Source: Candidatus Pelagibacterales bacterium (GTDB taxonomy: Bacteria; Pseudomonadota; Alphaproteobacteria; Pelagibacterales; Pelagibacteraceae). Taken from it: a DNA stretch of 54,055 nucleotides. Position 1 is the first letter of the stretch. Every line of letters begins with the position of its first letter. Location: positions 1 to 54,055 of the forward strand of contig SHAO01000002.1 of NCBI GenBank assembly GCA_004213215.1, in the 5' to 3' direction. The notes beneath the pieces were generated by a model. That model had not been told where the DNA came from and did not search any database. It saw nothing but the letters and a program-made list of their open reading frames with translations. Below are positions 1 to 7,131 of this stretch, one piece after another. A program made the position numbers and the translations under genes.

Positions 1-539
1 GCTTGTTCTAAAACTAACTTAGCATCAACTACTTCTATACCAGCTTTATTTAAAGCTGACACAGCAGGACCATTTACAACATCGATCGCTAATTTTTTAT
101 TTTTAAAATAAGAGTTAGATAAATCTTTTATCTCAGTAACCCATTTTTCTAATTGAATTCCAGCCTGATCTCCATTACTGAAATAATCCCAAGTTATTGC
201 TGGTCTTATTTCATCAATTAGATTTAAGTGGTTAGATAATCCTTCGCAATTAAAATATTCATAGAGAATTACAGGTCCGTCAACAGGCACAAAACAATAC
301 CTAGTTAAATTGTGCATATTATAAACACTCATATTAACAGTGTCTAATGCATATCTAACATTTACAGGGTCAAACAATATACAAGCTTCGAGATTATTTT
401 TTTCTAGTTCTTTTTTAACTCTATCTAACCTATACGATCTAAGTTTAGTAAAATTTATTTCATCTTCTTTTAATCTTTTCTTTGTTATGAAGTTGGAAAG
501 AGGTTTTGTGTCTGGAGATATTTTTCTTTTAAATTTCAT
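1..539 (-). CDS. M24-family (creatinase/prolidase-like) protein, DddP-like, 3' end cut by window
   Basis: Partial gene, 179 codons visible, starting with ATG one base after the Rieske gene's stop and running off the left edge. It is not in the ORF track. The visible part is the N-terminal creatinase-like domain; the stretch FDPVNVRYALDTVNM closely resembles, from memory, the corresponding region of the DMSP lyase DddP (FDPLNIRYATDSTNM). DddP is an M24-fold protein that cleaves dimethylsulfoniopropionate to DMS and acrylate, but relatives include prolidases, creatinase and ectoine hydrolases. The catalytic C-terminal pita-bread domain, which would decide, lies outside the window. Tight coupling to the oxygenase suggests a shared pathway. 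Family assignment is fairly secure; DMSP lyase activity is inference only. Confidence 0.7.
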   Translation of the reverse strand, partial: MKFKRKISPDTKPLSNFITKKRLKEDEINFTKLRSYRLDRVKKELEKNNLEACILFDPVNVRYALDTVNMSVYNMHNLTRYCFVPVDGPVILYEYFNCEGLSNHLNLIDEIRPAITWDYFSNGDQAGIQLEKWVTEIKDLSNSYFKNKKLAIDVVNGPAVSALNKAGIEVVDAKLVLEQ

Positions 540-540
540 A

Positions 541-1737
541 TTAAACTAAATTTGTTGCTATCCATTTATGAAAATGATGAGTTGGATTATCCATTACAGG
601 TGAAAAATTTCCCCCATTATAAGATGGTGAATTTCTTCCTTCTTGCATTCCTTCAATAATACCAACATCTTCTGATTGTACTCCATGCCAAAGTTTTAAA
701 TTTTGTTTTCGCAAATTTTTTAATTTTTTTGAATTTGCAGCTACATTTCCTACATAATAAATTTCCATATGTTCTATCGTTAATTCGTGGCTAACTGGCT
801 CCAACCAATAAGCATAATAGTGATCTTTATGAATTCCTAGCATCACATTTGGAAAGAGCGCTACATATTCAGCTACATGAAATTTATCTTTAGGCCAATT
901 AGGAAAGCATGGAAATTTAAGCTTACCTTTTAATCTTGGGTTATAAACAGTAGTACCCTGTCCAGCAAATCTATTAGGTAAACCTTCTATATGATAATGA
1001 TCACTAATTTTAGAATAAGAATTTAATCCTGGGTGTACCCATGGAAGATGATAACTTTCACAATAGTTTTCAATTGCAAATTTCCAATTACATTTTGCGG
1101 TTAATTTAAAATAACCAAAGTCTTTAGAATGTCGAATTAGTTGCTGATCTTTTTTTGGCCAAAACTTAGACCAACGATCTTGTAATGGCTTAATATATTG
1201 TTCAAAAGGAATTTCGTTATTAGAAATATTTATTATAATCATGTCTAACCAAACATAGGAACGAACTTCTTTAAGCCCACTAGCAGATTTATTAAAATCT
1301 TTTGAATTATGTTTGTTCATCCCACCTAAATGAGGAGTAGCTACTAGTTTTCCTTCAAGATTATAGGACCAAGAGTGATAAGGACATCTTAATACATTTT
1401 TAATAGAACATTTTTTTTGTAAAATTTTGTAACCTCTATGACTACACACATTATGATATACTTTAATTTTATTACTTTTAGTTCTTAATAAAATTAGAGG
1501 AATACCGAGAAGATCGAATGGTTTAGCATCACCAGCCTTAGGAATTGAGCTTGCAACGCCGACAACCACCCATTTATCTTGGAATATTTTCTTTCTTTCA
1601 ATATTGGTGTATTCTTTATTATTATAGCATTCATTGGGAAGCCCATGAGCTTTACTTATGGGTTTGTTTACAACGTCTAATTTTTCCTTTTTTACAACGT
1701 CATAAATATTTCTGTGACCATTAAGCTTAGAAGTCAT
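541..1737 (-). CDS. Rieske non-heme iron oxygenase, alpha subunit
   Basis: A 398-residue aromatic-ring-hydroxylating-type oxygenase. The Rieske 2Fe-2S motif is visible as C98-x-H100 and C118-x2-H121 (NVCSHRG ... RCPYHSW). The mononuclear iron site is seen in ENYCESYHLPWVHP, with H230 and H235 as likely ligands and an acidic third ligand expected in the C-terminal part. Relatives include glycine betaine, carnitine and stachydrine monooxygenases that oxidatively N-demethylate quaternary amines, as well as true ring dioxygenases. No reductase gene is adjacent. It is divergent from the MTHFR-like and GcvT-like demethylase genes and directly upstream of the M24 gene, so a demethylating role on a methylated osmolyte is likely. 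The substrate cannot be read from sequence. Confidence 0.88.
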   Translation of the reverse strand: MTSKLNGHRNIYDVVKKEKLDVVNKPISKAHGLPNECYNNKEYTNIERKKIFQDKWVVVGVASSIPKAGDAKPFDLLGIPLILLRTKSNKIKVYHNVCSHRGYKILQKKCSIKNVLRCPYHSWSYNLEGKLVATPHLGGMNKHNSKDFNKSASGLKEVRSYVWLDMIIINISNNEIPFEQYIKPLQDRWSKFWPKKDQQLIRHSKDFGYFKLTAKCNWKFAIENYCESYHLPWVHPGLNSYSKISDHYHIEGLPNRFAGQGTTVYNPRLKGKLKFPCFPNWPKDKFHVAEYVALFPNVMLGIHKDHYYAYWLEPVSHELTIEHMEIYYVGNVAANSKKLKNLRKQNLKLWHGVQSEDVGIIEGMQEGRNSPSYNGGNFSPVMDNPTHHFHKWIATNLV

Positions 1738-1742
1738 ATTAA
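1714..1742 (+). promoter_or_regulatory. Possible promoter for the MTHFR-like leader
   Basis: GTGACC, a 17-base spacer and TATTAA match sigma70 boxes at 4 of 6 positions each. They lie inside the start of the divergent Rieske gene. Transcription from here would begin near 1750, exactly at the 5' end of the long stem described next. The match is weak on its own; position is the main argument. Confidence 0.3.
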
Positions 1743-1751
1743 AACCCTAAC

Positions 1752-1829
1752 ATTTTCGGGAAAATAGGCAACAAATTTGAAACAAAATTGCTGGACATCA
1801 TCTGGTGTTCGCTGATATATCCCGAAGAT
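1752..1829 (+). promoter_or_regulatory. Structured 5' leader, candidate riboswitch (three-way junction)
   Basis: The 93-base gap between the divergent genes holds a nested structure on the plus strand. P1 is a 10-bp stem, 1752-1761 with 1820-1829 (ATTTTCGGGA / TCCCGAAGAT, one G-U). P2 is GGCAA 1767-1771 with TTGCT 1788-1792. P3 is a 7-bp hairpin, GGACATC 1793-1799 with GGTGTTC 1804-1810, around ATCT. P2 and P3 abut, giving a three-way junction. P1 ends one base before the ATG at 1831, so folding would hide the initiation region. At least four G-U pairs occur, which would become A-C mismatches on the other strand, favouring a plus-strand RNA over a DNA operator. It does not match a riboswitch class I recognise. 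Ligand unknown. Confidence 0.5.
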
Positions 1830-1830
1830 T

Positions 1831-2559
1831 ATGAATTTTTCTTTAGAGATAGGACTCAAAACTGACCTCAGCACTCTGCCTAATATTAAAGATATTTATA
1901 TAACGCTTTTAAGAGGGGACCAATATAAAGATGTAGCTAACAAAGCTAAAGAATTAGTAAATCTTGGGAAGAACCCAGTTCCACACTTTCCAGCTAGATC
2001 AATTAAAGATCAAAATGAGCTTAAGGATTATGTAAATATGTGTAAAGATTTTGGCGTAAAACAAGCTCTTATAATTGGAGGAGGAGCTCAACCTGTTGGA
2101 GATTTTCACTGTTCACTTCAATTATTTGAGACAGGTTTGTTCGAAGGCTTCAAGATAGGAATTGCTGGACATCCAGAGGGTTCCCCTGATATATCCGACT
2201 CAGATTTAGAAAAAGCTATGATAGATAAGAAACCATACGCAGATTATATAGTTACGCAATGGCTAATGGAAACTTCTCCAATAGTAGATTTTATTTCTAA
2301 ACAAAGTTTACCAGTACATGTAGGGATAGCTGGGCCCGCCAAAATTACAAGCTTACTTAAGTTTGCTAGTATTGTTGGGGCAAAAAATTCTCTTAACTTT
2401 TTAAAATCAAACGCAAGTAAAGCAGTTGATTTATTTAAACCAAGAAAACCAGACGATATGATTGAAAAAATAAAAAGCGTTTCTCAAAATTTTCATATTT
2501 ATACATTTGGTGGACTTAATGAAACAAACAAATGGTTATCGGAGAACAACTATGCCTAA
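1831..2559 (+). CDS. Methylenetetrahydrofolate reductase-like protein (short MetF family)
   Basis: A 242-residue TIM-barrel protein of the MTHFR superfamily, shorter than classical MetF (about 290-300). Visible hallmarks are VPHFPAR (residues about 50-56), the GGGAQPVGDF loop and GIAGHPEGSPD. In this family the enzyme interconverts 5-methyl- and 5,10-methylene-tetrahydrofolate using flavin. The GcvT-like demethylase gene begins inside its last codons (8-base overlap), so the natural reading is that it takes methyl-THF made by that enzyme and oxidises it for C1 catabolism. The leader is structured and may control translation. The short form may lack part of the NADH/flavin-binding surface; activity is inferred. 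Confidence 0.8.
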   Translation: MNFSLEIGLKTDLSTLPNIKDIYITLLRGDQYKDVANKAKELVNLGKNPVPHFPARSIKDQNELKDYVNMCKDFGVKQALIIGGGAQPVGDFHCSLQLFETGLFEGFKIGIAGHPEGSPDISDSDLEKAMIDKKPYADYIVTQWLMETSPIVDFISKQSLPVHVGIAGPAKITSLLKFASIVGAKNSLNFLKSNASKAVDLFKPRKPDDMIEKIKSVSQNFHIYTFGGLNETNKWLSENNYA

Positions 2560-3994
2560 AAAAAAGAAAAAATCTAAAAAGAAAAAATCTAAAAAAATTA
2601 AAGCAAAAAAAATTAAATCAGTTTCTTTTAAGCCTGAAAAAGTCGATTATAGTAAAGTTAGACACGAAACATCTGTCGATCAATCAGACAGACATGTTCC
2701 CTATAACTTAAGACAAAGTGGACCTACAAAAGTTGAAATGCTAATTTCAACAAGAGTGAGAAAATCACCTTATTGGCACCTCTCAATGAAAGCAGGTTGC
2801 TGGAGAGCTACAGTTTATAATCGTATTTATCATCCTCGTGGGTATGTAAGACCTGAAAAAGGCGGAGCGATGGTCGAGTATGCAGCTATTAAAAATCATG
2901 TAACAATGTGGAACGTTGCTGTTGAAAGACAAATTCGTGTTAAGGGACCTGACGCTGAAAAATTTACTGATTATGTAATAACACGTGATGCAACTAAAAT
3001 TTCAACAATGAGAGGACGTTATGTTATTCTTTGCAATAATAAAGGTGGAGTATTAAATGATCCAGTTTTATTAAGAGTTGCTGACGATGAATTTTGGTTT
3101 AGTTTATCTGATTCTGATATTGGGATGTATATGCAGGGTGTAAACGCAGACAAAAGATTCAATGTTGAAATTGATGAAATTGACGCTTGTCCCGTACAAA
3201 TTCAAGGTCCTAAATCAAAAGCATTAATGAATGATTTAATTGGAGATCAAGTTGATCTAGACAATATGCCATTCTACGGTTTAGCTGAAGCTAAAGTTGG
3301 AGGAAGAAGTTGTGTAATTTCACAATCTGGCTTCTCTGGTGAAGCTGGATATGAAATTTATCTTCGCAACGCAACTTTGTATGCTGAAGATATGTGGAAT
3401 GCTGTACTTAAAGCAGGAAAAAAACATAAGCTAATGGTTATTGCTCCCGCACACCATAGAAGAATCCAAGCAGGAATATTGTCTTGGGGTCAAGACATGG
3501 ATAATGAGCATAATCCTTTTCAATGTAATTTAGGTTATCAAGTTTCATTGTCTGGAAAAGGTGAATGGAATAAACAAACTGATTATGTAGGTAAAGAAGC
3601 TCTAGAGAAAATGAAAGATCAAATTGGTAATGGTAAAAATCCATATAAGTTGCAACTAGTTGGTTTAGAATTGGGAGGAAAACCTGTTGAGGAATATGCT
3701 CCTGACTTTTGGCTAATATCTGACGCTAAAGGCGGGAAACCAGTTGGTTATATTACTTCACCTTGGTATCACCCTGAAAAAAAACAAAATATTGCTATGG
3801 GTTATGTACCTTACGAAGGGCATAAAAATGCTAAAGGTTTTCCAATTGGAAATTTTGGTAAAAAATACAAAGTTCATTTGCCAAAAAAATATGCTAGCAA
3901 ACCAGTTGATGCAAAAGTTGTTCCAGTGCCGTTTACACAATCTTTTAATGCTAATACGCGTGAGGCAGAAGTTTTGGCTACTCTAAATAAATAA
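2552..3994 (+). CDS. GcvT/DmdA/LigM-type folate-dependent demethylase with lysine-rich N-terminus
   Basis: A 480-residue aminomethyltransferase-fold protein. The ORF track starts at 2507, but the ATG at 2552 preceded by GGAG is the better start and overlaps the MTHFR-like gene by 8 bases. The body has the GcvT layout (VEYAAIKNHVTMWNV, QIQGPKSKALM, SGFSGEAGYEIY, then a C-terminal domain). Characterised relatives remove methyl groups to THF: DmdA from DMSP (about 365 aa), LigM from vanillate (about 470 aa). Length is nearer LigM, so it is not DmdA itself. The first about 30 residues are almost only lysine, serine and isoleucine (MPKKKKKSKKKKSKK), absent from usual relatives. Substrate unknown. 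Confidence 0.85.
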   Translation: MPKKKKKSKKKKSKKIKAKKIKSVSFKPEKVDYSKVRHETSVDQSDRHVPYNLRQSGPTKVEMLISTRVRKSPYWHLSMKAGCWRATVYNRIYHPRGYVRPEKGGAMVEYAAIKNHVTMWNVAVERQIRVKGPDAEKFTDYVITRDATKISTMRGRYVILCNNKGGVLNDPVLLRVADDEFWFSLSDSDIGMYMQGVNADKRFNVEIDEIDACPVQIQGPKSKALMNDLIGDQVDLDNMPFYGLAEAKVGGRSCVISQSGFSGEAGYEIYLRNATLYAEDMWNAVLKAGKKHKLMVIAPAHHRRIQAGILSWGQDMDNEHNPFQCNLGYQVSLSGKGEWNKQTDYVGKEALEKMKDQIGNGKNPYKLQLVGLELGGKPVEEYAPDFWLISDAKGGKPVGYITSPWYHPEKKQNIAMGYVPYEGHKNAKGFPIGNFGKKYKVHLPKKYASKPVDAKVVPVPFTQSFNANTREAEVLATLNK

Positions 3995-4621
3995 TTAGAT
4001 ATTAAAGCTAGCTTTAATACCGTCAATTATAAATTGAGTTGCTAACGCAGCTAGAATAAAAGCAAATACTCTAGAAGTAGCGTGTAAGATTTGTTGTGGT
4101 ATATATTTTGTAGTAAAACTTGCTCCAATCATTAAAAATAAACTAACGATTAGTGCAGCCACTAAAGCAAGAATAACTGATAATTGAAACTCTATATTAG
4201 TAGAATAATTACCCAATAGTAATATAATTGTAGCTAGCGTCGAAGGGCCAGCAATAAAAGGTATTGCCATAGGAAAAACAATAATTTCATCAAAGTTTTT
4301 TTCATCTAAAGCAGCTTCGACTTTTTTCTCTCGTCTTATTTTTCTTTTTTCAAATAATATATCAATAGCTATAAACATAAGAATAAACCCACCAGCAATT
4401 TTTAATGAATCTAAAGTAACCCCAATAGCGTCCAGCAAATACTTACCTACATAAGCAAATAAGATTGTTATAAAAAAAGCTATAATTACACTTTTTAAAG
4501 CTATCTGATTTTTTTTTTTAATATTAGCACCTTCTGTTAAACTAATAAAAAAAGGTAGATTTCCTATGGTATCTATAGTGATAAAGAACAAAATAAAGGA
4601 ATTTAGAAAAACTTCTGTCAT
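3995..4621 (-). CDS. MarC-family integral membrane protein
   Basis: A 208-residue protein with about six membrane-spanning segments. It carries MarC/UPF0056 landmarks: FITIDTIGNLPFF near the N-terminus, the central GGFILMFIAIDILF, and FPMAIPFIAGPSTLATII. MarC proteins are inner-membrane proteins of unsettled transport function; the early link to multiple antibiotic resistance has not held up. It is convergent with the demethylase gene, stop codons adjacent, and divergent from the Yip1-like gene. No evidence ties it functionally to either neighbour. Confidence 0.9.
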   Translation of the reverse strand: MTEVFLNSFILFFITIDTIGNLPFFISLTEGANIKKKNQIALKSVIIAFFITILFAYVGKYLLDAIGVTLDSLKIAGGFILMFIAIDILFEKRKIRREKKVEAALDEKNFDEIIVFPMAIPFIAGPSTLATIILLLGNYSTNIEFQLSVILALVAALIVSLFLMIGASFTTKYIPQQILHATSRVFAFILAALATQFIIDGIKASFNI

Positions 4622-4669
4622 AGCGTTATTTCATATATTTTAATGGCAACAATATGATATAGAAACAAA

Positions 4670-5191
4670 ATGAATTCAGTATTTGTTAATAGAATTATAA
4701 GAGCTTGCAAACTTGACGTTAGTTTATATGAAGAGGTGGAAGCAGACCAGTCGGCTACTCTTCAAGCAGCTCTCGTTGTGGTTCTCTCAAGCATAGCTGC
4801 AGGTATTGGAGCTATATCACTTGGAGCTTCAAATTTTTTAATGGCACCATTACTTTCTCTAATGAGTTGGTACATATGGGCTTATTTAATTTATTTTATA
4901 GGAGCAAAACTTTTTCCTGAAGCAAATACGGAGGCAGATCATGGTCAGCTTTTGAGAACAATAGGTTTTTCAAGCGCACCTGGACTTATTAGAATATTTG
5001 GTTTTACACCTGAATTAATGAGCATAACTTTTATAGGGTCCGGTATATGGATGATGGTTGCAATGGTAGTTGCAGTAAGACAAGCTTTGGATTACCAAAG
5101 TACTTGGAGAGCAATTGGTGTAGTTATTATTGGTTTTCTAGTTCAAGCAATAGTATTGGTAATGCTAATAAGAATTTTTGGCCCTAGTTAA
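4670..5191 (+). CDS. Yip1-domain membrane protein
   Basis: A 173-residue protein with about five hydrophobic segments and a short cytoplasmic N-terminus. The pattern of YEEVEAD, a glycine/alanine-rich first pair of helices, LRTIGFSSAPGLIRIFG in the middle and a hydrophobic end fits bacterial Yip1-domain proteins (PF04893 type), whose function is unknown. It stands alone on the plus strand, divergent from marC, and its stop overlaps the stop of a small minus-strand zinc-ribbon gene. Confidence 0.75.
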   Translation: MNSVFVNRIIRACKLDVSLYEEVEADQSATLQAALVVVLSSIAAGIGAISLGASNFLMAPLLSLMSWYIWAYLIYFIGAKLFPEANTEADHGQLLRTIGFSSAPGLIRIFGFTPELMSITFIGSGIWMMVAMVVAVRQALDYQSTWRAIGVVIIGFLVQAIVLVMLIRIFGPS

Positions 5192-5319
5192 ATTGGAAAA
5201 ATAGTTTTTGATCTATAACATGAGTCACAAATTTTATAACCATGTTTGATTAAATTATGAGAAACACTTTCATTTTCTTCTTTGCATTCTTCACAAATAT
5301 TATTCAGTGTATCGTTCAT
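5188..5319 (-). CDS. Small zinc-ribbon-like protein (43 aa)
   Basis: Too short for the ORF track. Two CxxC pairs, CEEC near residues 9-12 and CDSC near 31-34, separated by about 18 residues, have the spacing of a treble-clef or zinc-ribbon knuckle. The start codon overlaps the stop of the upstream DUF4864-like gene in an ATGA arrangement, so it is probably translationally coupled. No function can be named; a zinc-binding regulatory or chaperone role is only a guess. The ordered cysteine spacing and coupled start are the reasons to call it real. Confidence 0.6.
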   Translation of the reverse strand: MNDTLNNICEECKEENESVSHNLIKHGYKICDSCYRSKTIFPI

Positions 5320-5777
5320 ATTGTTTCTCCTAAATAAATTGAGTCAGACACTCCAGTTGTCATCCAACAGTCTTTAAATTTTCCTTCTTGCTCTACTTTT
5401 TCTATTTGCCAAATAAAATAATATTTTTTTTTATCTTTAGATAAAATATAAACTTTAAACATAAATTTATTTGGTGATTCTTTTAAAATTTCTGCTTTTG
5501 TATTTTCATGACTAATTAACATTTCATAGTTATCGCTATAAATCATTTTTTTAAAATTTTCCAAAGGGCCTGTGGCAGCTTTATTCATTGGATGAGCAAA
5601 TTCCCAAGTTTGTTCAATACCTGCATCTTTATAAGGTGTATTGTTATCTTTTAGTGAATTTAATTGAATCATAAGTACATCAAATGGTTTTAAATTTGAA
5701 TTCGGTTTAACTAAATCTGCGCTAGAAGTATTTGTGAAAAAGAAAAAAAAAATAATTAATTTAAGTAGTATTTTCAT
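5316..5777 (-). CDS. Secreted DUF4864-like protein
   Basis: A 153-residue protein with an N-terminal signal peptide (lysine followed by a run of Leu/Ile/Phe, likely cleavage after TSSA). The mature part resembles DUF4864: an early LNSLKDNNTPYKDAGIEQTW block, FAHPMNKAATGP, then beta-rich sequence ending with a CWMTTGV segment. The family appears periplasmic and is uncharacterised. It follows the GNAT-like gene directly (5777/5778) and overlaps the small zinc-ribbon gene, so all three may share a transcript. Confidence 0.65.
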   Translation of the reverse strand: MKILLKLIIFFFFFTNTSSADLVKPNSNLKPFDVLMIQLNSLKDNNTPYKDAGIEQTWEFAHPMNKAATGPLENFKKMIYSDNYEMLISHENTKAEILKESPNKFMFKVYILSKDKKKYYFIWQIEKVEQEGKFKDCWMTTGVSDSIYLGETI

Positions 5778-6878
5778 TTATAGATCTATAATTGCATCAC
5801 CATCTAAATAGGATGGGTACCAATATTTATTTTGGGCCAAAAGTACATTTAATTTTTTATTATTTGGTTTATAGCAAAAAGGATTATGAAGTAATTCTTT
5901 TTTAAATGGATTAAAAGAATTCATACACAATACTTTTTCTTTATCAAAACCCCTAAACTCAAATATATCACAATTTCTTCTTCTAGCTTCAGCTATATTA
6001 GTGCCAATTAAATTTTTGGATACTTCTTGCGAATGATCTAAAGTGACTAAATCGAGCAACAAAGCCGATTTTATTCCCTTTTTTAAATTATTTTTTTCAA
6101 TGCATATACTGTACCCATTTATTTTTTTATTTTTTACACTTAAGTAAATCCAAGCTTTTCTATTTTTAACAAAATAGTCTAAATGCCATTTTAATGAATC
6201 TTTGTCTCTTCGAAATAAAAACTTATTTTTTTGGGAATTTTTAATTTTTTCCCAAAAATGATTAAATTTTTTATCAAATTCACTGTGTTTTATTATATTT
6301 TTGGATGAAAATTTGTTCTTCCAAGAATTTATTTTTTTTTGAAAAAGCAGCAGTAATAAAGATGAGCAAATATTTAAAATAAATTTTTTAAAAGGAAAAG
6401 ATATATTTTTAAATAAAGATTTTGTTATATTTTTTATATTTAAAGCAATTACTAACGAATAATTTAAGCTTTCCACTGGCACTTCTTTAACTTTAATGGC
6501 TTTCATAATTTTATTACTTATTTCATTGAGGTTAGTTATCAAGAATAAATCAATACTAGATTGTGAAAAATATTTTCTTAATAATACAATTGAATGAGAT
6601 CTATATTGTTTATCTACTACCCAACCATATAGTATTGAAGAAAGATATGGTTTTTTATTTAGAAAATATTGCATCGGAAATTGTCCTATATGACCTACAA
6701 CTTTTTTATTATCTTCTATCACCCAACCTTTAGTCCATTTTATTCGGCTACTTTTTAAACTTGGATTTTTTTTCCACAAGTTAAGCCAGCGTTTATAATT
6801 TATTAAATTCATATTATGTCTTTTTAAAAGAACTTTTATTTTTTTATAATCTCTAATAGAAACATTTCTTATATTCAT
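5778..6878 (-). CDS. GNAT-like acyltransferase family protein
   Basis: A 366-residue, very lysine- and asparagine-rich protein. The first about 120 residues look like a GNAT N-acetyltransferase half (WVIEDNKKVVGHIGQFP followed by LYGWVVDKQYRSHSIV), and a second possible GNAT-like part lies near residues 200-300 (WIYLSVKNKKINGYSIC). A short hydrophobic patch (CSSLLLLLF) sits between. I do not recognise a specific family; acyl transfer to a small molecule or cell-surface component is plausible. It is the first gene of the minus-strand trio that continues with the DUF4864-like gene. Confidence 0.5.
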   Translation of the reverse strand: MNIRNVSIRDYKKIKVLLKRHNMNLINYKRWLNLWKKNPSLKSSRIKWTKGWVIEDNKKVVGHIGQFPMQYFLNKKPYLSSILYGWVVDKQYRSHSIVLLRKYFSQSSIDLFLITNLNEISNKIMKAIKVKEVPVESLNYSLVIALNIKNITKSLFKNISFPFKKFILNICSSLLLLLFQKKINSWKNKFSSKNIIKHSEFDKKFNHFWEKIKNSQKNKFLFRRDKDSLKWHLDYFVKNRKAWIYLSVKNKKINGYSICIEKNNLKKGIKSALLLDLVTLDHSQEVSKNLIGTNIAEARRRNCDIFEFRGFDKEKVLCMNSFNPFKKELLHNPFCYKPNNKKLNVLLAQNKYWYPSYLDGDAIIDL

Positions 6879-6888
6879 GATGTTTTCA

Positions 6889-7131
6889 TTATTTGTTTTC
6901 AGCTGGAATTAGTTTTCCATCTTCGTACTTTGAAGGCGAATATTTTGTATTAGGCGAAAAATCACCATAAAATCTTAAGAATCCTAAAGCTAGTATAAAT
7001 AAAAATAAACTAATTATACAAAGTTTTATGATTGGATATTTTTTTTTTTCAAGATTCAATAACCATGTGTAAAAAAAATATAGAAAAAATGGCCCAAATA
7101 TTGCAAACAAAAGTAAGATTTTTTTAATCAT
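6889..7131 (-). CDS. Small two-helix membrane protein, unknown
   Basis: 80 residues with two hydrophobic helices (about residues 4-24 and 36-56) and a polar, proline-containing tail. The start lies inside the end of the BtuF-like gene (8-base overlap), so it is probably co-translated with it. No family is recognised. The overlap and operon position argue that it is real. Confidence 0.55.
   Translation of the reverse strand: MIKKILLLFAIFGPFFLYFFYTWLLNLEKKKYPIIKLCIISLFLFILALGFLRFYGDFSPNTKYSPSKYEDGKLIPAENK

Noticed and set aside
340-549. Plus-strand ORF of 69 codons at the left edge
   Set aside because: It is the shadow of the partial M24 gene on the minus strand, which has clear homology, and it has no recognisable features.
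3438-3986. Three ORFs (3438-3644 -, 3744-3986 +, 3758-3940 -) inside the GcvT-like gene
   Set aside because: They are other-frame shadows of a gene with continuous family similarity.
2552-3994. Calling the GcvT-like protein DmdA
   Set aside because: It is over 100 residues longer than DmdA and closer in length to LigM-type demethylases; substrate is open.
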